From contig JAPZTS010000023.1 of NCBI GenBank assembly GCA_027533185.1, positions 92,742 to 156,741 on the forward strand: DNA of 64,000 bases. The letters run 5' to 3'. The notes beneath the pieces are model-generated. The model worked only from the letters and a program-made list of their open reading frames with translations. It did no database searches and was not told where the DNA came from. The position numbers and the translations under genes are program-made. Each line of letters starts with the position of its first letter. The stretch's first letter is position 1. This DNA is from Leptospira sp. GTDB taxonomy: Bacteria; Spirochaetota; Leptospiria; Leptospirales; Leptospiraceae. Positions 28,471 through 36,849 of this stretch are shown piece by piece.

Positions 28471-29964
28471 TTAAGGATTTTTGGGTTTGTTCAAGTAATA
28501 TTTTGATCGAAAGGTTTTTCCGCTCGTGGTTTCCAAATACGATTGGAAAACAGGATCCCTCTCAATGGTGGAAAATAATTGGATGTCACCCAATAAACCT
28601 TGCGACATATAAAGATGTCCTTCGGACTCCTTATTCAGCATAAGAGAAACTCGTGCGAGTTTATATAAGACCGTGGGTAAAAAGCTTTTTTCTCCGCCAA
28701 TTTTTAGGGATTTTTTTAAATCCTCGTAAGCATCGGTTAGATTTCTCAAGTCCAGGTGGCATGAGCCTCGGTAGTAAAACAAAAAAAACCTGGGAAGAGG
28801 AAGTAGCCGTTTCGGATTCAAACTTTCTAATGTTGATACACAGGATAATGGATCGTTATCCATATATTGTGAGTAAGAGAGATTTAACACCAATTCTGCA
28901 TTGGATTCTCCATTCGTCCTTTGGTATCGATCAATCGCCTCTGAATATGTTAGTTTAGCAGATTTAAAATCCGAAATTAGATAGAGTTGGTAGTATCCCT
29001 TATAGATCAATACATCTAAAGAATCTGATTCACAAACTTGAGATGAAAAGAATTCTTCTAAAGTTCGATTAAAAGCTGGAAAGTCTCTCTCTGCATATTC
29101 TAAATTAGCAATCTTTTTTAAAAGATGGCAGGTTCTAGGAGTAGAAACAATCATTTCTTTTTTGTACTCGGAAAGTGAAATTCGATATAAAGTTAAAGCA
29201 GAATTGATTTTTCCTGAATCTTCAAGTAATATTGCTTCTCTTTCTTCCTTTTCCCCAATTCCATCACAGAATGTCATTCGATTGTTTTCAAAAAAACATA
29301 CTCGTTCGCGATAACCATTTTCATTGGCATCGTATTCGATTTTAACTAAGCTACAATTTTTGTACGTCCACCATTCATCTGGGCCTCCAATTTCATTTCT
29401 ATCCTTTTCCGTACTAACCGGACACCGAAGACCATTTATATTTGTGTATTTGGTGAATGAATCTTTTTTGCCATTTTTGCTTTCATCTTCTTCTGTTAAA
29501 TGGAGAAAACCTTGTGCATCAAAGTATTCCCATTTAAAAGGTAAAAATTTTGTTCCGTCAAAACCAAATGTAATTTGAATTTGAGGTTCTTTAGATCTGT
29601 TACGAGAATAACAAACAAATTCGTTTCTATTAAAACCCACCGTTCCTATAGGATCCCCATAAAAATCTACTAAAATGGATCGGATTTCTGTTTTGTATTT
29701 AGGAATGGGATAATTCGTACTTTTATCTAAATACTTTTGGCAGAACCAAAGTATCCTGTGGTTCATCGCATCTTTTGTGAGTATTTTAGGAGTATCTGAT
29801 TTAAAGAGGGCTCTACGTTTGGGTGAATCATCTTGGATATCAAATTCTTTTTCCGTCCGTAAGATTCCCTCCCAGAACTCCAAATAATTCAGCGCATATA
29901 CTATTTGGGGTGTTGTAATCCCTATACAGACGGATAGGATCCATCTCTGTAATAACCGCTTCAA
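28471..29964 (-). CDS. Exported TPR-like protein of unknown function
   Basis: The 497-residue product has a signal peptide (about 1-25), an N-terminal part with MORN-like or tail-lipoprotein-like segments (WEYFDAQGFLHLTEEDESKN) and a C-terminal half of tetratricopeptide-like helical pairs (about 245-480, for example AYEDLKKSLKIGGEKSF). It starts with TTG (29964) that overlaps the stop of the upstream YopX-like gene by four bases (TTGA), so the two are coupled. The role is not known. Confidence 0.72.
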   Translation of the reverse strand: MKRLLQRWILSVCIGITTPQIVYALNYLEFWEGILRTEKEFDIQDDSPKRRALFKSDTPKILTKDAMNHRILWFCQKYLDKSTNYPIPKYKTEIRSILVDFYGDPIGTVGFNRNEFVCYSRNRSKEPQIQITFGFDGTKFLPFKWEYFDAQGFLHLTEEDESKNGKKDSFTKYTNINGLRCPVSTEKDRNEIGGPDEWWTYKNCSLVKIEYDANENGYRERVCFFENNRMTFCDGIGEKEEREAILLEDSGKINSALTLYRISLSEYKKEMIVSTPRTCHLLKKIANLEYAERDFPAFNRTLEEFFSSQVCESDSLDVLIYKGYYQLYLISDFKSAKLTYSEAIDRYQRTNGESNAELVLNLSYSQYMDNDPLSCVSTLESLNPKRLLPLPRFFLFYYRGSCHLDLRNLTDAYEDLKKSLKIGGEKSFLPTVLYKLARVSLMLNKESEGHLYMSQGLLGDIQLFSTIERDPVFQSYLETTSGKTFRSKYYLNKPKNP

Positions 29965-30341
29965 GATTTGTTTTTTAGATAGAGGTCATAAAGAATAGGA
30001 TTTTCGTATGGATTTCCAACCTTTCGTATCGAGAAGAGCTGGTGGAGTGGAAGCCCGTTCTCTAAAAAAAAGGCTCCTTGGTCATTGTTGTATCGTATAA
30101 TGCCTGTTTCCTGAGAAAGGTTGCCTCCTTTGGCAATCGTATGTTCGATAATATCTTCTTCGAACAAATCCTTATCGTATTTATCCTTTAATCCAGTAAA
30201 AATATTGATCGTGTATTCTTTTTCATTTGAGATGGGCTGTCCAAATTTAAGTAATTTACCATCTTGGGTTAAACTAAACCCCTTATTCGAGAATTCTTTG
30301 GACCCTCTGTCCCAAACACGAAACTTAAAGTTGTAAGGCAT
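29961..30341 (-). CDS. YopX-family protein (phage-related)
   Basis: The 126-residue protein matches the YopX pattern: an N-terminal KFRVWDRGSKEF, a central FTGLKDKYDKDLFEEDII, then GIIRYNNDQGAFFLENG and a C-terminal KVGNPYENPILY. YopX proteins are named after Bacillus phage SPbeta and are widespread in phages and mobile elements; their function is unknown. No other phage gene is next to it, so this is an orphan copy. It is translationally linked to the TPR protein downstream. Confidence 0.75.
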   Translation of the reverse strand: MPYNFKFRVWDRGSKEFSNKGFSLTQDGKLLKFGQPISNEKEYTINIFTGLKDKYDKDLFEEDIIEHTIAKGGNLSQETGIIRYNNDQGAFFLENGLPLHQLFSIRKVGNPYENPILYDLYLKNKS

Positions 30342-30433
30342 GGAAACAGTTTTGAAAGGGAAGTCCTGTTTTCCAAGAAAAATTCCAAAAAAAAATCGTT
30401 GGTAAATCTACAAATTCGATTCAAATTGTGGCT

Positions 30434-31207
30434 ATGAAAGTGATTTCGGTTTCGAACATCAAAGGTGGAAGTGGCAAGTCTACTACGGTCGCTCATTTGG
30501 CCTGTGCACTCGGTCGTCGAGGTAAAACTTTGGTCGTCGATTTGGATATGCAAGGGGATGTTACAGATTTTTGTCTGCCCGACCTAACTCTTGACAAGAT
30601 TGAAGACAAAAATATTCTCAGTGTTTTTTTGGGTCTGAAGCCAATCCGTGAGTGTATTTTTACAACCAAAAATTTTGATGTGTTACCAAGTACGTTAAAC
30701 CTATCCAAGCTGCACAAATACTCACCAGACTCTATGTCACTTTCCTTGCAGTTTAAGAGGTCTTTAGAAGAAATCAAAAAAGATTATAAGTATGTAGTTA
30801 TGGATACACCTGGTTCGGCAAAACATGAACTTACTGCGGCATTGTATAATTCTGATTTAATACTGATTCCGGTAACACCTAGTAAATGGACAATTCGGGC
30901 CGTTAACCTTTTGTTAGATGAAATTACAGTAACCGAAACATTGTTTAGTCAAAAGAAAAAAACTGCCTTTGTTCCTTCCTTGTTTGGCGCATCAAAAAAA
31001 CATAGAGAACTTTTGGATCGACTGAAACAAATCGAAGAAATTCCCACTCTAGGAGAAATTCCCAAATCCGAATCCATTAAAACTAAAACAGAAAAACAAG
31101 AAATACTAAAAAAAGATACGAATGCTTGGTTCGCCTTCGATCGGCTTGCCGATGAAGTTTTAGCGCTTGTTGATCCAGAAGAGAATCTTATTTTCTTCCG
31201 CTCTTAA
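30434..31207 (+). CDS. ParA/Soj-family ATPase (orphan)
   Basis: The 257-residue product begins MKVISVSNIKGGSGKST, a deviant Walker A box with the signature lysine, and has the Walker A' region DLDMQGD and the Walker B region VVMDTPGS. It belongs to the ParA/MinD group that positions DNA or protein cargo. No parB or centromere-like repeats are adjacent, so it is not a standard chromosomal parAB pair. A GTG two codons earlier (30428) is possible. The 3' end overlaps the convergent channel gene by 20 bases. Confidence 0.85.
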   Translation: MKVISVSNIKGGSGKSTTVAHLACALGRRGKTLVVDLDMQGDVTDFCLPDLTLDKIEDKNILSVFLGLKPIRECIFTTKNFDVLPSTLNLSKLHKYSPDSMSLSLQFKRSLEEIKKDYKYVVMDTPGSAKHELTAALYNSDLILIPVTPSKWTIRAVNLLLDEITVTETLFSQKKKTAFVPSLFGASKKHRELLDRLKQIEEIPTLGEIPKSESIKTKTEKQEILKKDTNAWFAFDRLADEVLALVDPEENLIFFRS

Positions 31208-32573
31208 TGTGATTTTTTTTTCTTTCCTTTGCAATTTTAGATAAATACCTTGAAAACTTAGGATGGTGCTTTAATACTTCATCAAATCTTTCTTTACTTA
31301 GAGTATAGAGATCACAAATGGAAGCAGCTCGGATCGTTGCTGTTCGTAGTGAATCATCAATAAGACCCATTTCTCCAAAAAAGGATCCAGAACCTAAGGT
31401 AGCAAAAATTTCTCCCGTTTCTTCTCGAATAACATCCACATGACCCTTTGAAATAAAATACATGTTATGCGGAACATCGCCTTCCCTAAATATGATATCC
31501 CCTTTCATGTAGTAGGCTGGTTTTAACTCTAAAACAATTTCTCTTTTAAGTTCTTCTGGCGCATCTTTAAAAAAAGGAACCACATTGATTAAGTGGTGGT
31601 GTAAAAAAAGTGAAAGATCAATTCTAATTCCAGTTGGTAGGTTTTCCCAAATTTCTTCTTCGTCGATTCCATGTTTGTTTTCCCATAGATTGATGTAGTA
31701 GGATCTGACTCGGTTGGCAAGATCAGAGGGAACCTTTTTGTACTTTAAAAAAGCATTGATTGTATTTAGTTTTTCTTGGAACAGATTGCGAGAGATATCT
31801 AAACTTGAAAGGAGGCTCGCAACATTACCAATTACATAGCCATAAATGCCGACACCGAAAATCATAACGATCATTGTATAAATTGTTTGCTCATTTGTGA
31901 CTGGCGTTATATCGCCATATCCAATGGTTGTCAGAGTTGTTAGAGACCAATACAAGGCTCGGATATACCTTGTTGTAATATCTGAATCCGCCAAAAATTC
32001 CGGGGAAAGGTGAATCCATCCGCATGCCATCCAATGTGCAAATAGACCTGACCAGTAGAAAAAAAAGGTAAGTCGAAATGTCACGGGACTAATTGCTTCT
32101 ATAACCTTGAGGTTTGTCTCTGTTCCACCCATTGCCATTTTTCTCAACCCCTGTAACAACTCAAAAATTTTGGCTACTCGTAAAAGTCTAAGAATTCGAA
32201 GTCCATCAGAAACTCCGAGGGCTCCATAAACAGAAGCACCCAAGATGTCAAAAGGAAATGCAGAAAGAAAGTCTACAAGAAACCAAGTTTTTAGATAGTG
32301 TTTGGATACGATGGATCGTTTTTGAATCAAAATTCGATTTTGGTAGATTGCTGTATTAAAATTAATGATAACGTCTATCATAAAAATAATCTGACAAATT
32401 CTTTCGGAAATACTTATCCCAATATCCTTTCGATATTGAAAGACGAGTCGTAGTGGGACTTCGATTGCGAAATAGGTGATACATATGATCAGCAGTAAAT
32501 CCCAGATTCTTTTTCCAGGTGAATTAGGATGGATCATAGTAAAAGTATCGGGAAGTTTACGGTAGGTTCGCAT
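31188..32573 (-). CDS. Cyclic-nucleotide-gated potassium channel
   Basis: The 461-residue protein has six transmembrane segments including an arginine-rich S4 (RILRLLRVAKI, about 126-136), a pore helix and K+ selectivity filter TTIGYGD (216-221), a C-linker (about 260-335) and a C-terminal cyclic nucleotide-binding domain with the phosphate cassette FFGEMGLIDDSLRTATI, which keeps the Glu and Arg (Arg410) that bind the cyclic nucleotide. This is the layout of SthK and of LliK from Leptospira licerasiae. An in-frame TTG at 32585 would add four residues. Confidence 0.93.
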   Translation of the reverse strand: MRTYRKLPDTFTMIHPNSPGKRIWDLLLIICITYFAIEVPLRLVFQYRKDIGISISERICQIIFMIDVIINFNTAIYQNRILIQKRSIVSKHYLKTWFLVDFLSAFPFDILGASVYGALGVSDGLRILRLLRVAKIFELLQGLRKMAMGGTETNLKVIEAISPVTFRLTFFFYWSGLFAHWMACGWIHLSPEFLADSDITTRYIRALYWSLTTLTTIGYGDITPVTNEQTIYTMIVMIFGVGIYGYVIGNVASLLSSLDISRNLFQEKLNTINAFLKYKKVPSDLANRVRSYYINLWENKHGIDEEEIWENLPTGIRIDLSLFLHHHLINVVPFFKDAPEELKREIVLELKPAYYMKGDIIFREGDVPHNMYFISKGHVDVIREETGEIFATLGSGSFFGEMGLIDDSLRTATIRAASICDLYTLSKERFDEVLKHHPKFSRYLSKIAKERKKNHIKSGRK

Positions 32574-32632
32574 CGGTTTTTTCAATTGCCAGTTCGGAAA
32601 TTAAAAATAAACTGAATTTAGAAGAGGTATTT

Positions 32633-32953
32633 ATGTTCGGTGGAGCTGGTGGAAACAAGTTTGATATGCTCAAACAAATGAAAAAGATGAGGTCACAAGT
32701 GAAAACTATGGAGAAGGAACTTGCGGGACTGAACTTTGTAGGAATTTCAAAAAATAAACTCCTGTCTGTAACCTTGGACGGAAAGTTTCAAATGAAATCC
32801 ATCTTGATTGAGGATGAACTCTTAGAGAAGAAAGATAAGTCTGCCATTGAAAAATCAATCATCGAAGCCTATTCGAAGGCTCTACAAGATGCACAAGCTG
32901 GTGCCGCAAAACAAATGCAGGCGATGGGTGGGTTTCCTGGTCTAGGAATGTAA
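32633..32953 (+). CDS. YbaB/EbfC family nucleoid-associated protein
   Basis: The 106-residue protein has the family layout: a helical N-terminus (DMLKQMKKMRSQVKTMEKEL), a beta sheet (LLSVTLDGKFQMKSILI) and a C-terminal helix with a glycine/methionine tail. YbaB binds DNA and is usually near dnaX and recR; neither is adjacent here. It diverges from the channel gene and ends before a clear terminator. Confidence 0.9.
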   Translation: MFGGAGGNKFDMLKQMKKMRSQVKTMEKELAGLNFVGISKNKLLSVTLDGKFQMKSILIEDELLEKKDKSAIEKSIIEAYSKALQDAQAGAAKQMQAMGGFPGLGM

Positions 32954-32970
32954 ATCTTTTATTAGTAAAC

Positions 32971-33004
32971 AAAAAAGCCTACTTGCGTAGGCCTTTAACT
33001 TTGG
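32971..33004. terminator. Bidirectional terminator between ybaB and the OmpA-like gene
   Basis: Perfect 6-bp stem GCCTAC/GTAGGC (32977-32982 with 32987-32992) and a TTGC loop, flanked by an A run on the left and T-rich sequence on the right, so it can serve both converging genes. Confidence 0.8.
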
Positions 33005-33038
33005 TCCTGGAACCTAAGTGAATACGAGTCTACTAAAA

Positions 33039-33770
33039 CTATCCTGCAGGTAGGATTTCAACTTCCACACGTCGGTTGGATCCGTCTTTAGGGTCCACAC
33101 CTTTCAGAGGAGCTGTGGATCCAACACCTTTGACTTCGCCAATTCGTTTCGCTTCGACGCCATTTTCGGTGATCGCATCCTTTGCTGTTACAGCTCGTGA
33201 GTTTGACAATTTTACGTTTACATCTTCTGCACCAGTTCTATTTGCATGTCCCGTGATGTTGATTTTAGTTTCAGGATATGCAGCAAGTGCTTCGGAAAGT
33301 TTGTCCAGGTTTTCCTTACCTTTCCCTTTGAGGTCTGCTTGTCCATCTTCAAAAGATATTCCGCCGTCCATCTTAACAAGAAGGCTTTGGGTTTCTCCGC
33401 CTCGTTCAACTTTCTCCAATTGAATTCCATCTTTTGAAAGTTGTTCACTCATATTGTCGTACATTGTGTTTAGATAAAAACCAGTTCCAAGTCCTGCAAG
33501 GCAACCAGCACCAAGTCCTACAATTTTACCTTTGTTTTGTGGTTTTTTCTTTTCCAACTGGAGTGATTCTGCCACTCGTTTTCGGATGTCATTTTTGGAT
33601 TCTTTTGATGCTTTTTTTCTTTGTACTTCGTCGTACACGGCACCTAAAGCGAGACCCACACCACATCCAACGGATGTACTGATGATCAAACGTTTTGTGT
33701 TTTCTGAAAGACCACAAGAGATTGTGGCAAAAAGAGATAGGGATAACAATCCAGCAACTAGTTTCTTCAA
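33039..33770 (-). CDS. OmpA-family lipoprotein
   Basis: From the TTG at 33770 (AGAGGA ribosome site six bases upstream) the product has 243 residues: a lipoprotein signal (lipobox ATISC), a glycine-rich hydrophobic region (about 20-110, GVGLALGAVYDE) and a C-terminal OmpA-like peptidoglycan-binding domain (about 130-243) with LSNSRAVTAKD and GSNRRVEVEIL. The Arg that binds diaminopimelate is kept, but the partner Asp of the GHTD motif is Asn (GHANRTG). It probably tethers the outer membrane to the wall in the manner of Loa22-like proteins. Confidence 0.88.
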   Translation of the reverse strand: MKKLVAGLLSLSLFATISCGLSENTKRLIISTSVGCGVGLALGAVYDEVQRKKASKESKNDIRKRVAESLQLEKKKPQNKGKIVGLGAGCLAGLGTGFYLNTMYDNMSEQLSKDGIQLEKVERGGETQSLLVKMDGGISFEDGQADLKGKGKENLDKLSEALAAYPETKINITGHANRTGAEDVNVKLSNSRAVTAKDAITENGVEAKRIGEVKGVGSTAPLKGVDPKDGSNRRVEVEILPAG

Positions 33771-33871
33771 AACATGTCCTCTCAAATTTTATTTTGTATC
33801 ACATAGTTCTCACAAATCCTCCTTTGTGGCAAGGAGGATTTGAAGGTAAAATTTTTGTTCTGAGATGAAAA

Positions 33872-34720
33872 CTAGTATCTGTCTGTCAACAGTTTGACTA
33901 CAGATTCTGGTCTCAGGTTTGCTTGGGCAAGCATAGCCACTCCCGATTTGGTTAGGATTTGGTTTTTTGAATATTCAACCATTTCCGTCGCCATGTCCGC
34001 ATCTCGCACTTGAGACTCCGAAGCTACAATGTTTACATAATTGTTACTGAGTGACTTAAGTGTAAGATCCAATCGGTTGTAATATGCTCCCAAATCGGAA
34101 CGCAAACGATTTACTTTGGAAATAGCATCATCCAAGACCTGAAGCGAATCCGTGGCTTGGTTGGGTGTAGATAGAGTTAGGTTCTTCTGCGCATTTTTGA
34201 GCTTTAGAGCAGAGCTACTCATCGTGTTGATATAAACATCAACTCTTTCGCTCGCATTCGCACCTACTTGTAATGTCATAGGATTGTTTTTTGCCCTAGA
34301 AAATCGTCCGTCTAACGGCTTTACCTTATTGAATTCAGCAGTTACACTGATTCGTTCTACTTCTTCTACAAGTTGCGAAACTTCCAGTTGAACCAATTTC
34401 CGATCTTCATTCGAATAAATTCCATTGGCAGATTGAACTGATAGTTCACGTAATCTCTGTAATATGGAATTGACTTGTTCGAGATTGCCTTCTGTAACTT
34501 GCAAAAAAGACATACCATCTTGGGTATTTCTTTCCGCTTGGCTAAGACCTCGAATCTGAGACCTAAGTCGTTCGGAAACGGCAAACCCGGGTGCATCGTC
34601 CCCAGGTCTGTTGATCCGCATACCGGTTGCTAGGCGTTCCATGGATTTGTCCATGTCTCTGCCCGTGTTGGACAAGGCTCGTTTTGCAACAAGCGCACTT
34701 ATATTGTGATTGATAATCAT
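33872..34720 (-). CDS. flaB: Flagellin, spirochaete FlaB type
   Basis: The ATG at 34720 follows an excellent ribosome site (AGGAGGG, ending nine bases before it) and gives 282 residues, the usual length of leptospiral FlaB. The N-terminus (MIINHNISALVAKRALS) and the C-terminus (LAQANLRPESVVKLLTDRY) are the helical flagellin ends that form the filament core; the variable middle is short, as in spirochaetes. FlaB builds the core of the periplasmic filament. A longer frame starting at 34849 is not supported. No other flagellar gene is adjacent. Confidence 0.95.
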   Translation of the reverse strand: MIINHNISALVAKRALSNTGRDMDKSMERLATGMRINRPGDDAPGFAVSERLRSQIRGLSQAERNTQDGMSFLQVTEGNLEQVNSILQRLRELSVQSANGIYSNEDRKLVQLEVSQLVEEVERISVTAEFNKVKPLDGRFSRAKNNPMTLQVGANASERVDVYINTMSSSALKLKNAQKNLTLSTPNQATDSLQVLDDAISKVNRLRSDLGAYYNRLDLTLKSLSNNYVNIVASESQVRDADMATEMVEYSKNQILTKSGVAMLAQANLRPESVVKLLTDRY

Positions 34721-34925
34721 TGTCACACCCTCCTGTGTGTCCGCAGTCACGTGTTTCCCTACACGCGTAGAAAGAGCTAATTGATTGATACAGAAATGAA
34801 ACGATTTCCGGATGGGGGAGGGGTTGCCTTCCCTCTTGTCCCACCTCAATTTTGCCTTTCCAGATAAATCGAATCCGAAAATTCTATCTCTGTAAAGTTT
34901 TTTTAAGGGGAAAGGGAGAGAAACT

Positions 34926-35492
34926 GTGAAGATCTACACTAAATTTGGAGATGCTGGAGAGACCTATCTTGCTTCAGGAATTAAAGTTTCGAAAACCGAC
35001 GCCCGGGTTGCACTCTATGGCACTTGTGATGAGTTGAATAGCCAATTGGGACTTGCTTTATCCTATCTAAGAGAGCCTGGTCTCGATCCCGAATATATTA
35101 AAAATCTCGTTCTAACACAACATCTATTGTTTGAAGTGGGCTCCGAACTTGCCGGTTATGTTCCAAAAGGTTCCGTAGGTTCCGTGATCTATGAATCCGA
35201 TATCCAATCCTTAGAAAATGAGATCGATCGACTTACGGAACGATTGCCAGAAATTCGCCTCTTTATTTTACCAGGTGGATCAAAACCAGCAAGTTCTCTC
35301 CATATAGCGCGGACTGTTTGCAGAAGACTTGAAAGAGAGATACTGAGATATGTGGCAGATGGTGGTGACGTGTTTTCGGAGCTTCGAGTATACTTAAATC
35401 GACTCTCAGATTACCTCTTCACTGCAGCGAGATATGCGAATTTAATTTTAAATGTAGACGAAATTACATGGAAATCGCGGACAAAAAACTAA
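34926..35492 (+). CDS. Cob(I)alamin adenosyltransferase, PduO type
   Basis: The 188-residue protein has the PduO-family motifs: an N-terminal phosphate-binding loop (KFGDAGETYLASG), the VSKTDARVALYGTCDELNS segment, and the LPGGSKPASSLHIARTVCRR motif. It transfers an adenosyl group to cobalamin to make coenzyme B12. The GAC of the first motif differs slightly from the usual TGDGGxT, but binding residues are kept. A ribosome site GGGAGA lies upstream of the ATG. Its 3' end overlaps the peptide transporter gene by 25 bases. Confidence 0.92.
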   Translation: MKIYTKFGDAGETYLASGIKVSKTDARVALYGTCDELNSQLGLALSYLREPGLDPEYIKNLVLTQHLLFEVGSELAGYVPKGSVGSVIYESDIQSLENEIDRLTERLPEIRLFILPGGSKPASSLHIARTVCRRLEREILRYVADGGDVFSELRVYLNRLSDYLFTAARYANLILNVDEITWKSRTKN

Positions 35493-36784
35493 ATCATCCC
35501 AAAGGCATAACGCCTCTCTTTCTCACTGAGATGTGGGAACGTATGAGCTACTATGGAATGCGCGCAATCCTTGTTTTGTATTTGGTTGTCTCTGAAAAAA
35601 AAACAGATGAGGAAGCGGGCCAGATATATGCATTGTATACTGCCTTTGTTTATTTAACTCCTGTTTTAGGTGGATATATCACGGAAAGGTTTTTTGGCTA
35701 CAAACAAGCAATCTATTTGGGTGCTTTTCTTATGATGTTTGGTCATCTTTCATTAGCTATTCCCGATTCCACGGCATTTTATGTTGGTTTGGTGCTACTT
35801 GGCCTTGGGAATGGTTTCTTTAAGCCTAACATTTCAACTGTTTTTGGAAGACTTTATGAAGAAAAGAAGGAACTAAAGGATAGTGGATACACGATTTTTT
35901 ATATGGGCATCAATCTGGGAGGATTGTTAGGTCCTTTGTTCTGTGGACTACTTGCAGAGTCAGTAGACTGGCATTTGGGATTTTTAGCGGCTGGTATCGG
36001 GATGGGAATCGGTGTTTTAATATTCTATTTTGGGACAAAAGACTTTGATAAGAATGTTTGGGAGTTTAAGGGAACTGCTCCCTTAAACTCGTCGGAAAAT
36101 CTCAAATCAATTCCAGGTTTCAATTCCTCCCATTTGGATACAAAACGTATCTATTTAATCATATTATTATCATTTTTTAGTATATTCTTTTGGATGAGTT
36201 TTGAACAGATGGGGAGTTCTCTAAATCTATTCGCTTTGCGTTATACGGATCGCGAAATTTTTGGTATCGAAATTCCAGCGAGTTTCCTTCAGTCGGTTAA
36301 CCCTCTCTTTATCCTCCTCCTTGCTCCAGTTTTATCTTTTTTTTGGTCTGCCTTATCTCAAAGGAATTTGAACCCCAATCCCGTTTTAAAATTTGCGATC
36401 GGTTTGTTTATCATGGGGTTTGGATTTTTGATAATGGTATTCGCCTCAGAATTGGCAGAGTCTGGAACTCTCGTATCCATTTGGTTTCTCATTGCGGTTT
36501 ATTTTTGGAATACAATAAGTGAGCTCTTTTTATCCCCAGTCGGTCTTTCTTTTGTAAGTAAAACGGCTCCAAAAGGAAAAACCTCCCTCCTAATGGGTGT
36601 ATGGTTTTTATGCACTGCCTTTGGCCATTATTTGGCAGGAATTCTTTCGGGATTCCAAAGAAAGATGGGGAGTCTTTCGGATTTTTATTTTTTGTTTGTT
36701 ATATCATCCATTTTGGCAGGACTGCTTCTATTGGGAATATACTACCTGAAGAGACAAGACATACAAAAACTACTTCGAGATTAG
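35468..36784 (+). CDS. Proton-dependent oligopeptide transporter (POT/PTR family)
   Basis: The 438-residue membrane protein has about 12 helices and the POT-family motif EMWERMSYYGMRAIL in helix 1 (the ExxERFxYY proton-coupling motif) and GNGFFKPNISTV in helix 4. It imports di- and tripeptides with protons. It overlaps the end of the adenosyltransferase gene in another frame by 25 bases, implying cotranscription. Confidence 0.92.
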   Translation: MEIADKKLNHPKGITPLFLTEMWERMSYYGMRAILVLYLVVSEKKTDEEAGQIYALYTAFVYLTPVLGGYITERFFGYKQAIYLGAFLMMFGHLSLAIPDSTAFYVGLVLLGLGNGFFKPNISTVFGRLYEEKKELKDSGYTIFYMGINLGGLLGPLFCGLLAESVDWHLGFLAAGIGMGIGVLIFYFGTKDFDKNVWEFKGTAPLNSSENLKSIPGFNSSHLDTKRIYLIILLSFFSIFFWMSFEQMGSSLNLFALRYTDREIFGIEIPASFLQSVNPLFILLLAPVLSFFWSALSQRNLNPNPVLKFAIGLFIMGFGFLIMVFASELAESGTLVSIWFLIAVYFWNTISELFLSPVGLSFVSKTAPKGKTSLLMGVWFLCTAFGHYLAGILSGFQRKMGSLSDFYFLFVISSILAGLLLLGIYYLKRQDIQKLLRD

Positions 36785-36849
36785 AATTAGAAATGAGGAC
36801 CTTGATCCTTTAGTAAAAATGAAGATCAACCAGGTTTGATTTGTAGGAA

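Noticed and set aside
34721..34849. N-terminal extension of the flagellin frame
   Set aside because: The strong AGGAGGG ribosome site and the conserved flagellin N-terminus place the start at 34720; the upstream part has no flagellin-like sequence.
34850..34925. Possible cobalamin riboswitch before the PduO-type adenosyltransferase
   Set aside because: The spacer is only 76 bases and shows neither a B12 box nor the expected multi-stem structure.
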